A DNA stretch of 64,000 nt from Prevotella sp902465605 (GTDB taxonomy: Bacteria > Bacteroidota > Bacteroidia > Bacteroidales > Bacteroidaceae): the NCBI GenBank assembly GCA_902465605.1, contig CABQNT010000007.1:68576-132575 (forward strand), written 5' to 3'. Of the stretch, positions 26,432 to 35,401 are shown one piece after another (position 1 is the first letter of the stretch; each line of letters begins with the position of its first letter). The translations under genes and the position numbers were made by a program. The notes under the pieces were generated by a model. That model was not told the origin of the DNA. It worked only from the letters and a program-made list of their open reading frames with translations, and ran no database searches.

Positions 26432-28921
26432 TTACAGCAGAACGGTGTGCGGATCGCTGGCGGTCTTGTCGGGAACTTCCTGGATGGTCAGGTCCACGGG
26501 ATGCTCCACGCGCTCGTTGGTCAGGGCAAAGTCCCATACCTGCTGCACGTTTTCCACATAGTGAAATTCTACACCTTTTAGGTATTTCTCCGGAATCTCG
26601 TCAATATCCTTCTTGTTCTCCCTGCACATCACGATGTCGGTGATGCCTGCGCGCTTGGCAGCCAGTATCTTCTCCTTGATGCCACCCACAGGCAGAACCT
26701 TGCCACGGAGGGTGATTTCACCCGTCATGGCCGTGTTCTTGCGCACCTTGCGCTGTGTGAGTGCCGAGGCGATGGATGTGGCGATGGTGATTCCAGCCGA
26801 CGGACCGTCCTTCGGCGTGGCTCCTTCCGGCACGTGGATGTGTATGTTCCACTGTTCAAACAGTCGGTAATCAATGCCCAGGGCGTCTACATGCGCCTTG
26901 ACATATTCAAGCGCAATCACGGCCGACTCTTTCATCACGTCACCCAGGTTGCCCGTCAAAGTGAGCTTGCCGGGCTTTCCTTTGCTCAGCGAGGTTTCGA
27001 TGAAGAGAATCTCTCCGCCCACACTGGTCCATGCCAAGCCTGTCACCACGCCGGCATAGTCGTTGCCCTGATAAATGTCGCGATAGAAAGGCGGCTTGCC
27101 AAGCAGCGATTCTAACTTCTCTGGCGTAATGTCTGTGTAGGCCAGCTCACCGTCCATGGCCTTGTTGAACGCCATCTTCCGCAGGGCCTTGTTCACTTGC
27201 TTCTCCAACTGTCGCACGCCACTTTCGCGGGTATATTGCTCGATAATCTTCTCCAGTGATGCCTTGTTGAACTTGATTTTGGGTTCGTTGGCTTCCAGTC
27301 CGGTGTTCTTGAGCTCCCTTGGCACCAGATGTCGCTTGGCAATCTCAATCTTTTCTTCCGTGATGTAGCCGCTCACCTCGATAATCTCCATGCGGTCCAA
27401 CAAGGGACGGGGAATGGTGTTGAGGTCGTTGGCCGTGGCGATGAACATCACGTGCGACAGGTCATAGTCTACATCCAGGTAGTTGTCGTGGAAGGCGTTG
27501 TTCTGTTCGGGATCCAAAACCTCGAGCAGTGCCGAGGATGGGTCACCGTTGATGGTGTTCTGTGTCACCTTGTCAATCTCATCGAGGATGAACACAGGGT
27601 TGGAAGAACCCGCCTTCTGCAAGCTCTTGATGATGCGGCCGGGCATCGCGCCGATATACGTTCGGCGGTGTCCGCGTATCTCAGATTCGTCGTGGACGCC
27701 TCCTAACGAGATGCGCACATATTTGCGTTTCATGGCCGAGGCGATGCTCTTTCCCAGACTGGTCTTGCCCACGCCCGGTGGTCCGTACAGACACAGGATG
27801 GGCGACTTGAGGTTACCGCGCAATTGCAGCACCGCCATGTATTCTAAAATACGCTCCTTCACTTTTTCCATGCCATAGTGGTCACGGTCCAAGGTGCGCT
27901 GCGCGCGCTTCAAGTTGAGATTGTCAGCCGTGTATTCTCCCCAGGGTAGGTTGACCATGGTTTGCAGGTAATTCAGCTGTACGCTGTACTCCGGACTTTG
28001 TGGATTGTACATCTCCAGCTTCTCCAGCTCTTTGTAAAAGGTGTCGCGCACCTCGGTCGTCCATTTTTTCTTCTTGGCTTTCGCTTCCAAATCACGGCGT
28101 TCGGGCGAACCCTCGCCGTTGCCCAGTTCCTCTTTGATGTTCTTGATTTGCTGTTGCAGGAAGTATTCGCGCTGCTGTTCATCCAAGTCCTCACGCGTTT
28201 TCGTGCGAATTTGTTTTTTCAGTTCAAGCAGCTGCATCTCCTTGTTCAGCACTTTCAGCGAAATCATGATGCGCTCGTTCATCGAGTTGGCCTCCAACAT
28301 GCTCATCTTGTCCTCGTTGGTGAAGGGCAGGTTGGTGCACATGTAGTTGATGCTCAGAATGTTGTTCTGGATGTTGTTCAAGGCAAACTGTGCCTCGTCG
28401 GCGATATCATCGTTCTCTTTGATGTACTCGATGGTTTGCTTGCGGAAGTCCTCTGCGGCCGTCTGGTATTCCTCATCGTTCGGCTCGGGCAATACTTCAG
28501 GGGCAATGGTCGTCAATCCCTGCAAGAAAGGTTTGGTCTTGGTGACCTTTTCCAGCTTACAGCGTCCCATCGCTTGAATAATGGCCGTGACGTTCTGTCC
28601 ATGTCCCGGCATTTCCAGCACGCGCACCAGTCGGGCGTATACACCGTATGCGTACAAGTCTTTCTGATGCGGTTCTTCCACGTCTGCATCTCTTTGGCAG
28701 AATATGGCGAATATGGTATTGGGGGCTTTCTTGGCTTTTTCAATCAGCTTCAGGCTGTTTTCGCGACCAATGAGAATGGGGCAGAGCACGCCAGGGAACA
28801 TCACCATGTTGCGTGTTGCTAAGATAGGCACGTCGCCTTCTGTTTCTACATGAAAGAGATTTGAGATGTCTCCTTCGAAATCGGCAATCATCTGAATAGA
28901 TGGATTGTTCTTTTTACTCAT
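26432..28921 (-). CDS. lon: ATP-dependent protease Lon
   Basis: Lon degrades misfolded and regulatory proteins in the cytosol. The protein is 829 residues from the ATG at 28921 (nine fewer than the longest frame). It has the N-terminal substrate domain (DVPILATRNMVMFPGVLCP), a coiled-coil middle, the AAA+ module (GPPGVGKTSLG, and FILDEIDKV), and the protease domain with catalytic Ser (DGPSAGITIA) and Lys (VGGIKEKILAAKR). The ATG at 28948 lies inside the -7 box and is rejected. Confidence 0.97.
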   Translation of the reverse strand: MSKKNNPSIQMIADFEGDISNLFHVETEGDVPILATRNMVMFPGVLCPILIGRENSLKLIEKAKKAPNTIFAIFCQRDADVEEPHQKDLYAYGVYARLVRVLEMPGHGQNVTAIIQAMGRCKLEKVTKTKPFLQGLTTIAPEVLPEPNDEEYQTAAEDFRKQTIEYIKENDDIADEAQFALNNIQNNILSINYMCTNLPFTNEDKMSMLEANSMNERIMISLKVLNKEMQLLELKKQIRTKTREDLDEQQREYFLQQQIKNIKEELGNGEGSPERRDLEAKAKKKKWTTEVRDTFYKELEKLEMYNPQSPEYSVQLNYLQTMVNLPWGEYTADNLNLKRAQRTLDRDHYGMEKVKERILEYMAVLQLRGNLKSPILCLYGPPGVGKTSLGKSIASAMKRKYVRISLGGVHDESEIRGHRRTYIGAMPGRIIKSLQKAGSSNPVFILDEIDKVTQNTINGDPSSALLEVLDPEQNNAFHDNYLDVDYDLSHVMFIATANDLNTIPRPLLDRMEIIEVSGYITEEKIEIAKRHLVPRELKNTGLEANEPKIKFNKASLEKIIEQYTRESGVRQLEKQVNKALRKMAFNKAMDGELAYTDITPEKLESLLGKPPFYRDIYQGNDYAGVVTGLAWTSVGGEILFIETSLSKGKPGKLTLTGNLGDVMKESAVIALEYVKAHVDALGIDYRLFEQWNIHIHVPEGATPKDGPSAGITIATSIASALTQRKVRKNTAMTGEITLRGKVLPVGGIKEKILAAKRAGITDIVMCRENKKDIDEIPEKYLKGVEFHYVENVQQVWDFALTNERVEHPVDLTIQEVPDKTASDPHTVLL

Positions 28922-28944
28922 ATTTGTCTTTTCGTTATCGGTGT

Positions 28945-28953
28945 GCAAAGTTA
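28945..28953 (-). promoter_or_regulatory. -7 box for lon-tgt-lpt
   Basis: The minus strand reads TAACTTTGC, matching TAnnTTTGC, 24 bases upstream of the lon ATG at 28921. Confidence 0.6.
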
Positions 28954-29120
28954 CTACTTTTTATTGACATGAGGGTCTTTGCACCGCCACATTTTATATT
29001 ACTCATGTATAATATATGGTAAAATGCAAATATCATGCCAAGTCGTTGGCGGTAGCCCTTGCCATCCTGAATTGATGATGAGTTTGAGGGCGTTAAATCA
29101 AGCGCATAACATGAGCTTTT

Positions 29121-29208
29121 CAATAGCATAGAGTTTGCCTGCCAAAGTCAATGGGATTGGGCATCAAAGTCAATGGGTTTGGGCGGCAAAGTCAATGGGT
29201 TTGAGATT
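29121..29208. repeat. Array of four 22-bp modules
   Basis: Four abutting 22-bp units start at 29121, 29143, 29165 and 29187. The last three begin CAAAGTCAATGGG and are nearly identical; the first begins CAATAGCATAGAG. The array is exactly 88 bp, like the one at 34267, whose first unit starts CAATAGCATTGAG. It lies between divergent lon and the methyltransferase gene in an otherwise empty stretch (28954-29314). Confidence 0.8.
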
Positions 29209-29314
29209 CTTTTTACAGGTTGTTGATAATCAAGGTGTTATCACGTTAGATGGCTTTAGGATGTTTGACGATGATTTCCAAACATGAGAAGTCTTCTTTT
29301 TCATCTTTTTTGTG

Positions 29315-29323
29315 TAAATTTGC
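29315..29323 (+). promoter_or_regulatory. -7 box directly before the methyltransferase ATG
   Basis: TAAATTTGC ends only three bases before the ATG at 29327, so transcription should start at or next to the start codon and give a leaderless or nearly leaderless mRNA. Confidence 0.5.
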
Positions 29324-29326
29324 AAC

Positions 29327-30025
29327 ATGAGTAACGAGTGGTTTCAGTTCAAACAATTTACCATCCGGCAAGACCAGTGCGCCATGAAAGTGGGTACGGA
29401 TGGCGTGTTGTTGGGTGCCTGGGCCAAGGGAGGACAGCGCATTCTTGATGTCGGGACGGGTACCGGACTCATTGCTTTGATGATGGCGCAGCGTTATGCT
29501 GCTTGCTTTGTTGAGGCTTTGGAGATTGACCGTGACGCCTGTCGGCAGGCAAAAGTCAATGTAGAGGCTTCCCCATTTGCCGATAGGGTGAGGGTTCGGG
29601 AGGTGGCTTTGCAGCAGTTTGAAACGGTAAAACAATTTGACAGCATCGTTTCTAATCCACCTTACTTCGTGGAAGGCCTTCGTAGTCCGGATGCGAAGCG
29701 TTCCATGGCTCGTCACAGTGACACGCTTCCCTATGAAGCATTGTGCCAATCTGCCTACCGATTGCTTGCCAATGAGGGTGAAATGAGCGTGGTGCTGCCG
29801 GTTGAATCGGTTGAGCAATTCAGTACTACAGCCGTGATTGCGGGATTTTATCTTCGAAAAAAATATTTGATAAAGACGGTTGCCCGCAAATCGCCCAAAC
29901 GCTGTTTGATGGCATGGATGAAGCGTCGTCCCGAAAAGCTGGATGAGCAGACGCTGACATTGTTTGACGATGCGGGAGAAATGTCTGAATGGTATGCGAA
30001 ATTAATGAACAATTTTTATTTGTAA
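29327..30025 (+). CDS. tRNA1(Val) A37 N6-methyltransferase (TrmN6/YfiC type)
   Basis: The 232-residue protein is an S-adenosylmethionine-dependent methyltransferase. It has the YfiC-type start (FQFKQFTIRQDQCAMKVGTDG), the SAM loop LDVGTGTGLIAL (near residue 45) and the catalytic NPPY motif (SNPPYF, near 110) of adenine-N6 methylases. It probably modifies A37 of tRNA-Val. The start is fixed by the conserved N-terminus despite the promoter just before it. Confidence 0.87.
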   Translation: MSNEWFQFKQFTIRQDQCAMKVGTDGVLLGAWAKGGQRILDVGTGTGLIALMMAQRYAACFVEALEIDRDACRQAKVNVEASPFADRVRVREVALQQFETVKQFDSIVSNPPYFVEGLRSPDAKRSMARHSDTLPYEALCQSAYRLLANEGEMSVVLPVESVEQFSTTAVIAGFYLRKKYLIKTVARKSPKRCLMAWMKRRPEKLDEQTLTLFDDAGEMSEWYAKLMNNFYL

Positions 30026-30081
30026 AGAACGACTGTGACGGAACGAAGGCGCATGCCATACTTTAGTCATTTGAAACAAAA

Positions 30082-30109
30082 ACGGCATCAACCTGCGGGT
30101 TGATGCCGT
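30082..30109. terminator. Terminator between convergent genes
   Basis: A perfect 12-bp stem (ACGGCATCAACC with its complement) closes a 4-base loop. On the minus strand it is followed by TTTTTGTTTC, so it mainly ends the lipid kinase transcript; it may also act on the plus strand. Confidence 0.75.
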
Positions 30110-30164
30110 ATTGGTTGGATGGCGTTCATGAGCATGTGGCCATGGTAACGGCCGCATGTGGTCA

Positions 30165-31190
30165 TCATAGGTTTAATTTCTTCTGCAACACTTTGCTTAA
30201 GGCCTGTATGTGGCGTGTTTGTATAGAGATATCTTCGCGCACCACGTTGATTTCGTTGAACAGCTCGGCAGCGGCACTCTGAATGGCGTTGGGCTGTCGT
30301 TGACTCTTGTCAGCATCGGGGTTGATGATGATTTTGATACCCTTTTCCACCAGTTCGATGTCAATATCTCTGTCCGTCATCACTGGGTCGCCATCGTAGT
30401 GGATTACCCCTGGCTTACTGCGGTGTATGTGGAGTTTCTTTGAGGTGAAAGTCTTGATTTTAGAATTCTTGTCCAACGTTTTGTTGAACATGTCGATGCT
30501 GATTTGTGGAGCCTCGATAATATCGAAGGGTTCCATGATAATCACGTTCATCAGTCCGTCGCTCATCGATGCCTGTGGTGCGATGAAGGCATTGTTGCCA
30601 TATTGCGATGCGTTGGCACAAGAGATGAGAAAGGCTTTGTATTTGCTCACACCATTCTCGGTGGTGATTTCGTAAGTCTCAGGTTTGTATTTGAGGCCTT
30701 CTTCCAACACCTTCTGAACATAGGTGATGGGACCGCGCTTTCCGCACTCAGCAAACTTCTGACTGACATAGGCATCGAATCCCATGCCGCAGGTACAGAA
30801 GAACGGGTAGCCGTTGATTATGCCGTAGTCGAAGTCATGGATGACGCATTTGTTGATGATTTCGATGGACTTCTTCACACTCATGGGAATGAGCATGTGG
30901 CGCGCTAGCCCATTACCTGAACCGCAGGGGATGATGCCCAATGCCGTGTCTGAATGCACAATGGCGCGCGCCACCTCATTGATGGTGCCATCACCGCCCA
31001 CAGCCACGACAATATCCACATGAGAATCTTTGGCTTCTGTAGCCAATTCAGAGGCATGACCGGCATGATTGGTCGTAATGATTTCGTACTCAAACTGCTC
31101 ATGGTCGAGCTTTGCGTCAATCATTTTGGGTATGCCGTCCTTGTCACTGGTTCCCGATATGGGGTTCATGATGAATCTTATCTTCTTCAT
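30165..31190 (-). CDS. Diacylglycerol/sphingosine-type lipid kinase
   Basis: The 341-residue protein has the DAGK catalytic domain (NPISGTSDK at residue 8; nucleotide loop VAVGGDGTINEVA near 64; PCGSGNGLARH near 92), followed by the beta-sandwich lipid-binding domain. It phosphorylates a lipid hydroxyl using ATP; family members act on diacylglycerol, sphingosine or ceramide. It is divergent from a serine palmitoyltransferase homologue, which hints at a sphingoid substrate. The substrate is inference; the family is firm. Confidence 0.87.
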   Translation of the reverse strand: MKKIRFIMNPISGTSDKDGIPKMIDAKLDHEQFEYEIITTNHAGHASELATEAKDSHVDIVVAVGGDGTINEVARAIVHSDTALGIIPCGSGNGLARHMLIPMSVKKSIEIINKCVIHDFDYGIINGYPFFCTCGMGFDAYVSQKFAECGKRGPITYVQKVLEEGLKYKPETYEITTENGVSKYKAFLISCANASQYGNNAFIAPQASMSDGLMNVIIMEPFDIIEAPQISIDMFNKTLDKNSKIKTFTSKKLHIHRSKPGVIHYDGDPVMTDRDIDIELVEKGIKIIINPDADKSQRQPNAIQSAAAELFNEINVVREDISIQTRHIQALSKVLQKKLNL

Positions 31191-31258
31191 CTTGTGTATT
31201 GTCTGTTATTTTAACGCTGTTGTTCCGAAAGACTTTTTCATTCATGCGAACATGATTC

Positions 31259-31267
31259 GCAAATGTA
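31259..31267 (-). promoter_or_regulatory. -7 box for the lipid kinase gene
   Basis: The minus strand reads TACATTTGC, matching TAnnTTTGC, about 70 bases upstream of the ATG. Confidence 0.55.
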
Positions 31268-31361
31268 CGACAATTCCAGTGATATATCCATTTAAATCTG
31301 GTAAAAAACTTAAATTTGGCGTTTTTAGTTGAGAAAGGAACAATTTATGTTATTATTTTTA

Positions 31362-31370
31362 TATCTTTGC
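31362..31370 (+). promoter_or_regulatory. -7 box for the serine palmitoyltransferase gene
   Basis: TATCTTTGC is a perfect match, 44 bases upstream of the ATG. Confidence 0.6.
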
Positions 31371-31413
31371 AGCCTATATTATTCATTATGGGTGGGACAC
31401 CTATTTAAATATA

Positions 31414-32604
31414 ATGGGACAATTACAAGAAAGATACAAAAATTATCGAGATCCTCAGAAATACATGGATGCTGGCGTGTATCCTTATTTCAGGGAAATA
31501 ACCAGTAAACAAGGAACGGAAGTAGAGATGGGCGGGCATCGAGTGTTGATGTTTGGCTCTAACGCTTATACGGGATTGACGGGCGATGAACGTGTCATCC
31601 GTGCGGCCAAGGAGGCCTTGGATAAATATGGTTCGGGCTGTGCAGGAAGCCGATTCCTCAATGGTACGCTTGACCTGCATGTGCAATTGGAGAAAGAATT
31701 GGCCACCTTCGTGGGAAAAGATGAAACACTGTGTTTCCCTACGGGGTTCTCTGTCAACCAAGGTGTGTTGGCTATGGTGGTGGGTCGCAACGACTATATC
31801 CTCTGTGATGACCGTGACCATGCCAGTATCGTGGATGGACGCCGCTTGTCGTTCGCCACACAACTGCGCTATAAGCATAACGACATGGCCGACTTGGAAC
31901 GGTTGTTGCAAAAGCTTCCTTACGATGCTGTGAAGCTGATAGTGGTGGATGGAGTGTTCTCTATGGAGGGAGATTTGGCCAATTTGCCCGCTATTGTTGA
32001 ATTGAAACGTAAGTATAATTGTTCCATCATGGTTGATGAGGCGCACGGATTGGGAGTTTTTGGCCGTGAAGGACGTGGTGTTTGTGACCATTTTGGATTG
32101 ACCCACGAGGTTGACCTCATCATGGGAACCTTCTCAAAGAGTTTGGCTTCTATCGGCGGTTTCATCGCATCGGACAGCGACACCATCAACTATCTGCGCC
32201 ATACCTGTCGCACCTATATATTTAGTGCATCCGATACGCCTGCCGCAACAGCTGCCGCACGCGAAGCCCTGCGTATCATTCAGGCTGAACCAGAGCGGAT
32301 AGAGCATCTTTGGCAAGTCACTCGCTACGCCTTGAAACGCTTTAAGGAAGAAGGTTTTGAGATTGGTGAAACGGAGAGTCCGATTATTCCGCTGTATGTG
32401 AGAGACATTGATAAGACCTTTATGGTGACTAAGTTGGCTTTTGACAACGGTGTGTTCATCAACCCAGTGATACCTCCAGCCTGTGCGCCGCAAGACACAT
32501 TGGTTCGTTTTGCATTGATGGCCACGCATACTGAAGAACAAGTAGAGCGGGGTGTTCAGGCGTTGAAAAAAGTGTTTGTGGACCAAGGTATCATCAAGAA
32601 GTAG
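31414..32604 (+). CDS. spt: Serine palmitoyltransferase-type aminotransferase
   Basis: The 396-residue protein belongs to the alpha-oxoamine synthases, PLP enzymes that join an amino acid with an acyl-CoA. The PLP Lys lies in GTFSKSLASIGGF (near residue 240); the cofactor Asp lies in MVDEAHGLGVFG. Bacteroidales use a close homologue as Spt, which makes 3-ketosphinganine from serine and palmitoyl-CoA, the first step to their sphingolipids. The nearest alternative is glycine C-acetyltransferase (Kbl). The divergent lipid kinase favours the sphingolipid role. Confidence 0.78.
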   Translation: MGQLQERYKNYRDPQKYMDAGVYPYFREITSKQGTEVEMGGHRVLMFGSNAYTGLTGDERVIRAAKEALDKYGSGCAGSRFLNGTLDLHVQLEKELATFVGKDETLCFPTGFSVNQGVLAMVVGRNDYILCDDRDHASIVDGRRLSFATQLRYKHNDMADLERLLQKLPYDAVKLIVVDGVFSMEGDLANLPAIVELKRKYNCSIMVDEAHGLGVFGREGRGVCDHFGLTHEVDLIMGTFSKSLASIGGFIASDSDTINYLRHTCRTYIFSASDTPAATAAAREALRIIQAEPERIEHLWQVTRYALKRFKEEGFEIGETESPIIPLYVRDIDKTFMVTKLAFDNGVFINPVIPPACAPQDTLVRFALMATHTEEQVERGVQALKKVFVDQGIIKK

Positions 32605-32624
32605 CACTTTTGCACCTAAATAAT

Positions 32625-32658
32625 AACAGGGAAAGTAGATTATGCTTTCCCTGTTTTG
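32625..32658 (+). terminator. Terminator after the spt gene
   Basis: An 11-bp stem (AACAGGGAAAG with its complement) and 9-base loop are followed by TTTTGG. Confidence 0.8.
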
Positions 32659-32840
32659 GTTTACAGAGATTGATTGTAGCGTGCATGAGCCGTGTTAACA
32701 AACAATGTGTCGGGAACGTTCATTCTCAGAATTGTCACATTAATGACGCTAACAAGCGCAAGTTTTCCCGTGATTCATACGTTCATGTGCGGTTTGTGAA
32801 ATAATTGTTGAAAAAATTTTGGGAATATAAAAATATATCT

Positions 32841-32849
32841 TACCTTTGC
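32841..32849 (+). promoter_or_regulatory. Promoter of tRNA-Pro
   Basis: TACCTTTGC follows TTTTG (ending 32821) by 19 bases, a full Bacteroidetes -33/-7 pair. Confidence 0.7.
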
Positions 32850-32876
32850 ACTCGCAATTCAACAATGAACTGCAAG

Positions 32877-32950
32877 CGGGGTGTAGCGCAGCCCGGTAGC
32901 GCTCCTGTTTTGGGAACAGGCGGTCGCAGGTTCGAATCCTGTCGCCCCGA
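32877..32950 (+). tRNA. tRNA-Pro (TGG anticodon)
   Basis: The 74-base sequence folds as a full cloverleaf. Acceptor CGGGGTG pairs with CGCCCCG, the D arm is GCGC/GCGC, the anticodon stem CCTGT/ACAGG encloses TTTGGGA with anticodon TGG, and the T arm is GCAGG-TTCGAAT-CCTGT. The 3' CCA is not encoded. Confidence 0.97.
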
Positions 32951-33086
32951 CAAAAATATAAAATACAATGTATTGGTCATCAATACATTGTATTTTTATT
33001 TATAGACGATTCTTTTATCCAAAAAGATTGGGAAATGAATGCTCAACTTAGCTCCACAGCATGTTTGAACATACAACGGATAGTTG

Positions 33087-34133
33087 TTATTGAATGCCTC
33101 GCTGGTTCAATGCTGCGGTGTATTTGGCTGCATTGGCCTTGTGTTCAGTGTATGTCCGTGCAAAGTTGTGTGTTCCACTGAAGTCTTCTTTAGCACACAT
33201 GTAAAGGTAGTCGTGATGCGTCATGTTGAGCACAGCCTCTATGCCGGCAATCGAGGCGATGCGTATGGGGCCTGGTGGCAAGCCTGTGTTCACGTATGTG
33301 TTGTAGGGACTTTTGATGGTTAACAGCTTATTGTATATGCGCCTCAAACCAAAGTCTTTCCACGCAAATTTTATGGTAGGGTCAGCTTGCAGTGGCATTC
33401 CGTTGGGATATTCGGCATTGCGCAACATCAGTCGGTTATAGTACATGCCAGCAATCATGGGCTTCTCTCCATTGTTAGCCGTTTCCTCATCAACGATGCT
33501 GGCCAAGGTAATCACTTCGTTTGGAGATAATTTCAGTTGTTGTGCTTTTGCCTTTCTATCGGTGTTCCAGAAGTTGTTGCTCTCTTTTTTCATCCGATCC
33601 AACAGCTTGTTAATGTTTACATTCCAATAAATATCGTAGGTGTTTGGAATAAACATGCACGCTATGGTGGTGGTGTCATAACCGTATTTTTGGCATACGG
33701 TGTCGTTTTTCAAAGCGCTGGCCAGCGTTGTACTGTCCAGCATCAGATGCTTTGCCAGTTCGGCCGACAAGCGTTCAACGGTCCTGACCGTAGGAATGGT
33801 AAGATTAACAGGCTCTTGCATGCCATTTTTCAGGTGCCTCAAAACCGTGAAAGCCCCTTCTCCCGACCTGATGGCATACCTACCTGTGCGAACGTGGTCG
33901 GCATACTTGGTGTGCCTCATCAACGTGGTAAAGCCATGGAGGCTGTGCTGACGGGCTATGGGAGTGAGCTTGGCCACTACCGAGTCGGCATTATCATCCG
34001 TGTCTATGTAGATATAGCTGGTGGTTTCTGAGGTTGAAAAAGCACTGAAGAAATAGTAAAAGGTCAATCCGCATACCAGAAGAACGCAGATGGCCGCAGC
34101 AAGTAGATAGTAGTTTTTATGCTGTTTGTCCAT
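33087..34133 (-). CDS. mltG: Endolytic murein transglycosylase
   Basis: MltG cuts nascent peptidoglycan strands and helps set glycan length. The 348-residue protein has one N-terminal membrane anchor (about residues 9-30), a LysM-like domain, and the catalytic domain with Glu in ASIVDEETANNGEKP (near 210), followed by YYNRL, ADPTIKFA and the terminal NTGLPPGPI motif. All family marks are present. Confidence 0.93.
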   Translation of the reverse strand: MDKQHKNYYLLAAAICVLLVCGLTFYYFFSAFSTSETTSYIYIDTDDNADSVVAKLTPIARQHSLHGFTTLMRHTKYADHVRTGRYAIRSGEGAFTVLRHLKNGMQEPVNLTIPTVRTVERLSAELAKHLMLDSTTLASALKNDTVCQKYGYDTTTIACMFIPNTYDIYWNVNINKLLDRMKKESNNFWNTDRKAKAQQLKLSPNEVITLASIVDEETANNGEKPMIAGMYYNRLMLRNAEYPNGMPLQADPTIKFAWKDFGLRRIYNKLLTIKSPYNTYVNTGLPPGPIRIASIAGIEAVLNMTHHDYLYMCAKEDFSGTHNFARTYTEHKANAAKYTAALNQRGIQ

Positions 34134-34160
34134 GTTTTCAATTGAAAATGTGATTCGGGT

Positions 34161-34169
34161 GCAAAGGTA
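34161..34169 (-). promoter_or_regulatory. -7 box for mltG
   Basis: The minus strand reads TACCTTTGC, matching TAnnTTTGC, 28 bases upstream of the ATG. Confidence 0.6.
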
Positions 34170-34266
34170 GTTGAAGTTGAAGACAAGGCAAAATAATTGC
34201 GCATATATTTTGGTTTCTCATTCATGAACCCTGACTGCTATACACAACCGTTCACGGCACGTCTTG

Positions 34267-34354
34267 CAATAGCATTGAGTTTGGGCTTCAAAGTCATGCA
34301 AATTGGCCACCAAAGTCATTGAGTTTAACCTCCAAAGTCATGTGAATTGATTTG
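34267..34354. repeat. Array of four 22-bp modules
   Basis: Four abutting units start at 34267, 34289, 34311 and 34333. Units 2-4 begin CAAAGTCAT; unit 1 begins CAATAGCATTGAG. The array is exactly 88 bp and is followed by TAATCTTTTTAAC, close to GATTCTTTTTACA after the array at 29121. It lies in the 600-base gap between divergent mltG and the HAD gene; the rest of that gap (34355-34605) shows only a promoter. Confidence 0.8.
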
Positions 34355-34605
34355 TAATCTTTTTAACACGGAAGTTCCGTTTGGTTACTTTCTTTCGTAT
34401 TCGACTGATATCTTGTGAGTTAGCATAATTCCTCCTACGCAATAACAAGTCGTTTTTCGTCATATTTTCAATGAAATAATAAGGTTGAAGGATGTTGAAA
34501 AAAAGAAGATTAGTTGGTTTGCTTCATCCCTTACAATCGTCTATTGAAGCCAGGACAGGTGCCATGAAAAACGTTCATTTGTTTGTCAGTGCAACAAACA
34601 AATGC

Positions 34606-34614
34606 TACCTTTGC
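34606..34614 (+). promoter_or_regulatory. -7 box for the HAD phosphatase gene
   Basis: TACCTTTGC follows TTTG (34582-34585) by 20 bases. It lies after the ATG at 34602 and so excludes that start. Confidence 0.65.
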
Positions 34615-34742
34615 AGATAGAAACAGGGTTGACACAGATAATATACGCCCAGTCGTTGATTAACGAATGGTTTTTCCTTCAGAAAGAAAAGGAAACCGCA
34701 ATGGGAGTCAGCCAACAGAATAAATTAAACACTCATAGGCTC

Positions 34743-35384
34743 ATGAAAGAATACAGTACATATATTTTTGATTTAGATGGTACCTTGCTTGATTCGCTTC
34801 AAGACTTATACATTAGTTGCAATGCGGCTTTGAAGATGCATGGCATGCCTGAACGAACCATCGGTGAGGTGAGAAAGTTTGTGGGTAATGGTGTGAAAAA
34901 ACTCATGGAGCGCGCCATACCCAATGGATTAGACAATCCCGACTTTGAGGTTACATACGCTGATTTTCGTCAACACTATTTGGTTCATAATCTTGACAAT
35001 ACCAAGCCCTACCCGGGGATACTTGAGCTTTTGGCCAATTTGCAGGCCCATGGCAAGAAGTTGGCTGTGGTCAGTAACAAGTTCTACGATGCCACGCAAG
35101 ACCTTTGTCGACACTTTTTTAGCGACTATGTCACGGTAGCGATTGGTGAACGAGAAAACATTAAGAAAAAGCCGGCACCTGACACGGTGTTAGAAGCCTT
35201 GCGCCAGTTGGACGATGATGGCCAGGATGTTGTTTACATTGGTGACAGTGATGTAGACATAGCCACGGCACGCAACAGCAACATGCCTTGCATCAGTGTG
35301 TTATGGGGATTTAGAGATAAAGAATTTTTGTTGGAACATGGAGCCACCACCTTGGTTTCCTCGCCAAAAGAGTTGATGCTTTAG
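34743..35384 (+). CDS. HAD-superfamily phosphatase (phosphoglycolate phosphatase-like)
   Basis: The protein is 213 residues from the ATG at 34743. It has HAD motif I (IFDLDGTLLDS), a helical cap, motif II in LAVVSNK, motif III Lys in KKKPAPD, and motif IV GDSDVDIATA. The closest described relatives are phosphoglycolate phosphatase (Gph) and pyrophosphatase PpaX; the substrate is not certain. The start follows from the promoter at 34606 and the position of motif I; 34701 is possible. Confidence 0.85.
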   Translation: MKEYSTYIFDLDGTLLDSLQDLYISCNAALKMHGMPERTIGEVRKFVGNGVKKLMERAIPNGLDNPDFEVTYADFRQHYLVHNLDNTKPYPGILELLANLQAHGKKLAVVSNKFYDATQDLCRHFFSDYVTVAIGERENIKKKPAPDTVLEALRQLDDDGQDVVYIGDSDVDIATARNSNMPCISVLWGFRDKEFLLEHGATTLVSSPKELML

Positions 35385-35401
35385 GCCGTAACACGCACCC
35401 T

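Noticed and set aside
29121..29208. CRISPR array
   Set aside because: The 22-bp units abut directly, so there are no spacers between repeats, the units vary, and no cas genes occur in the window.
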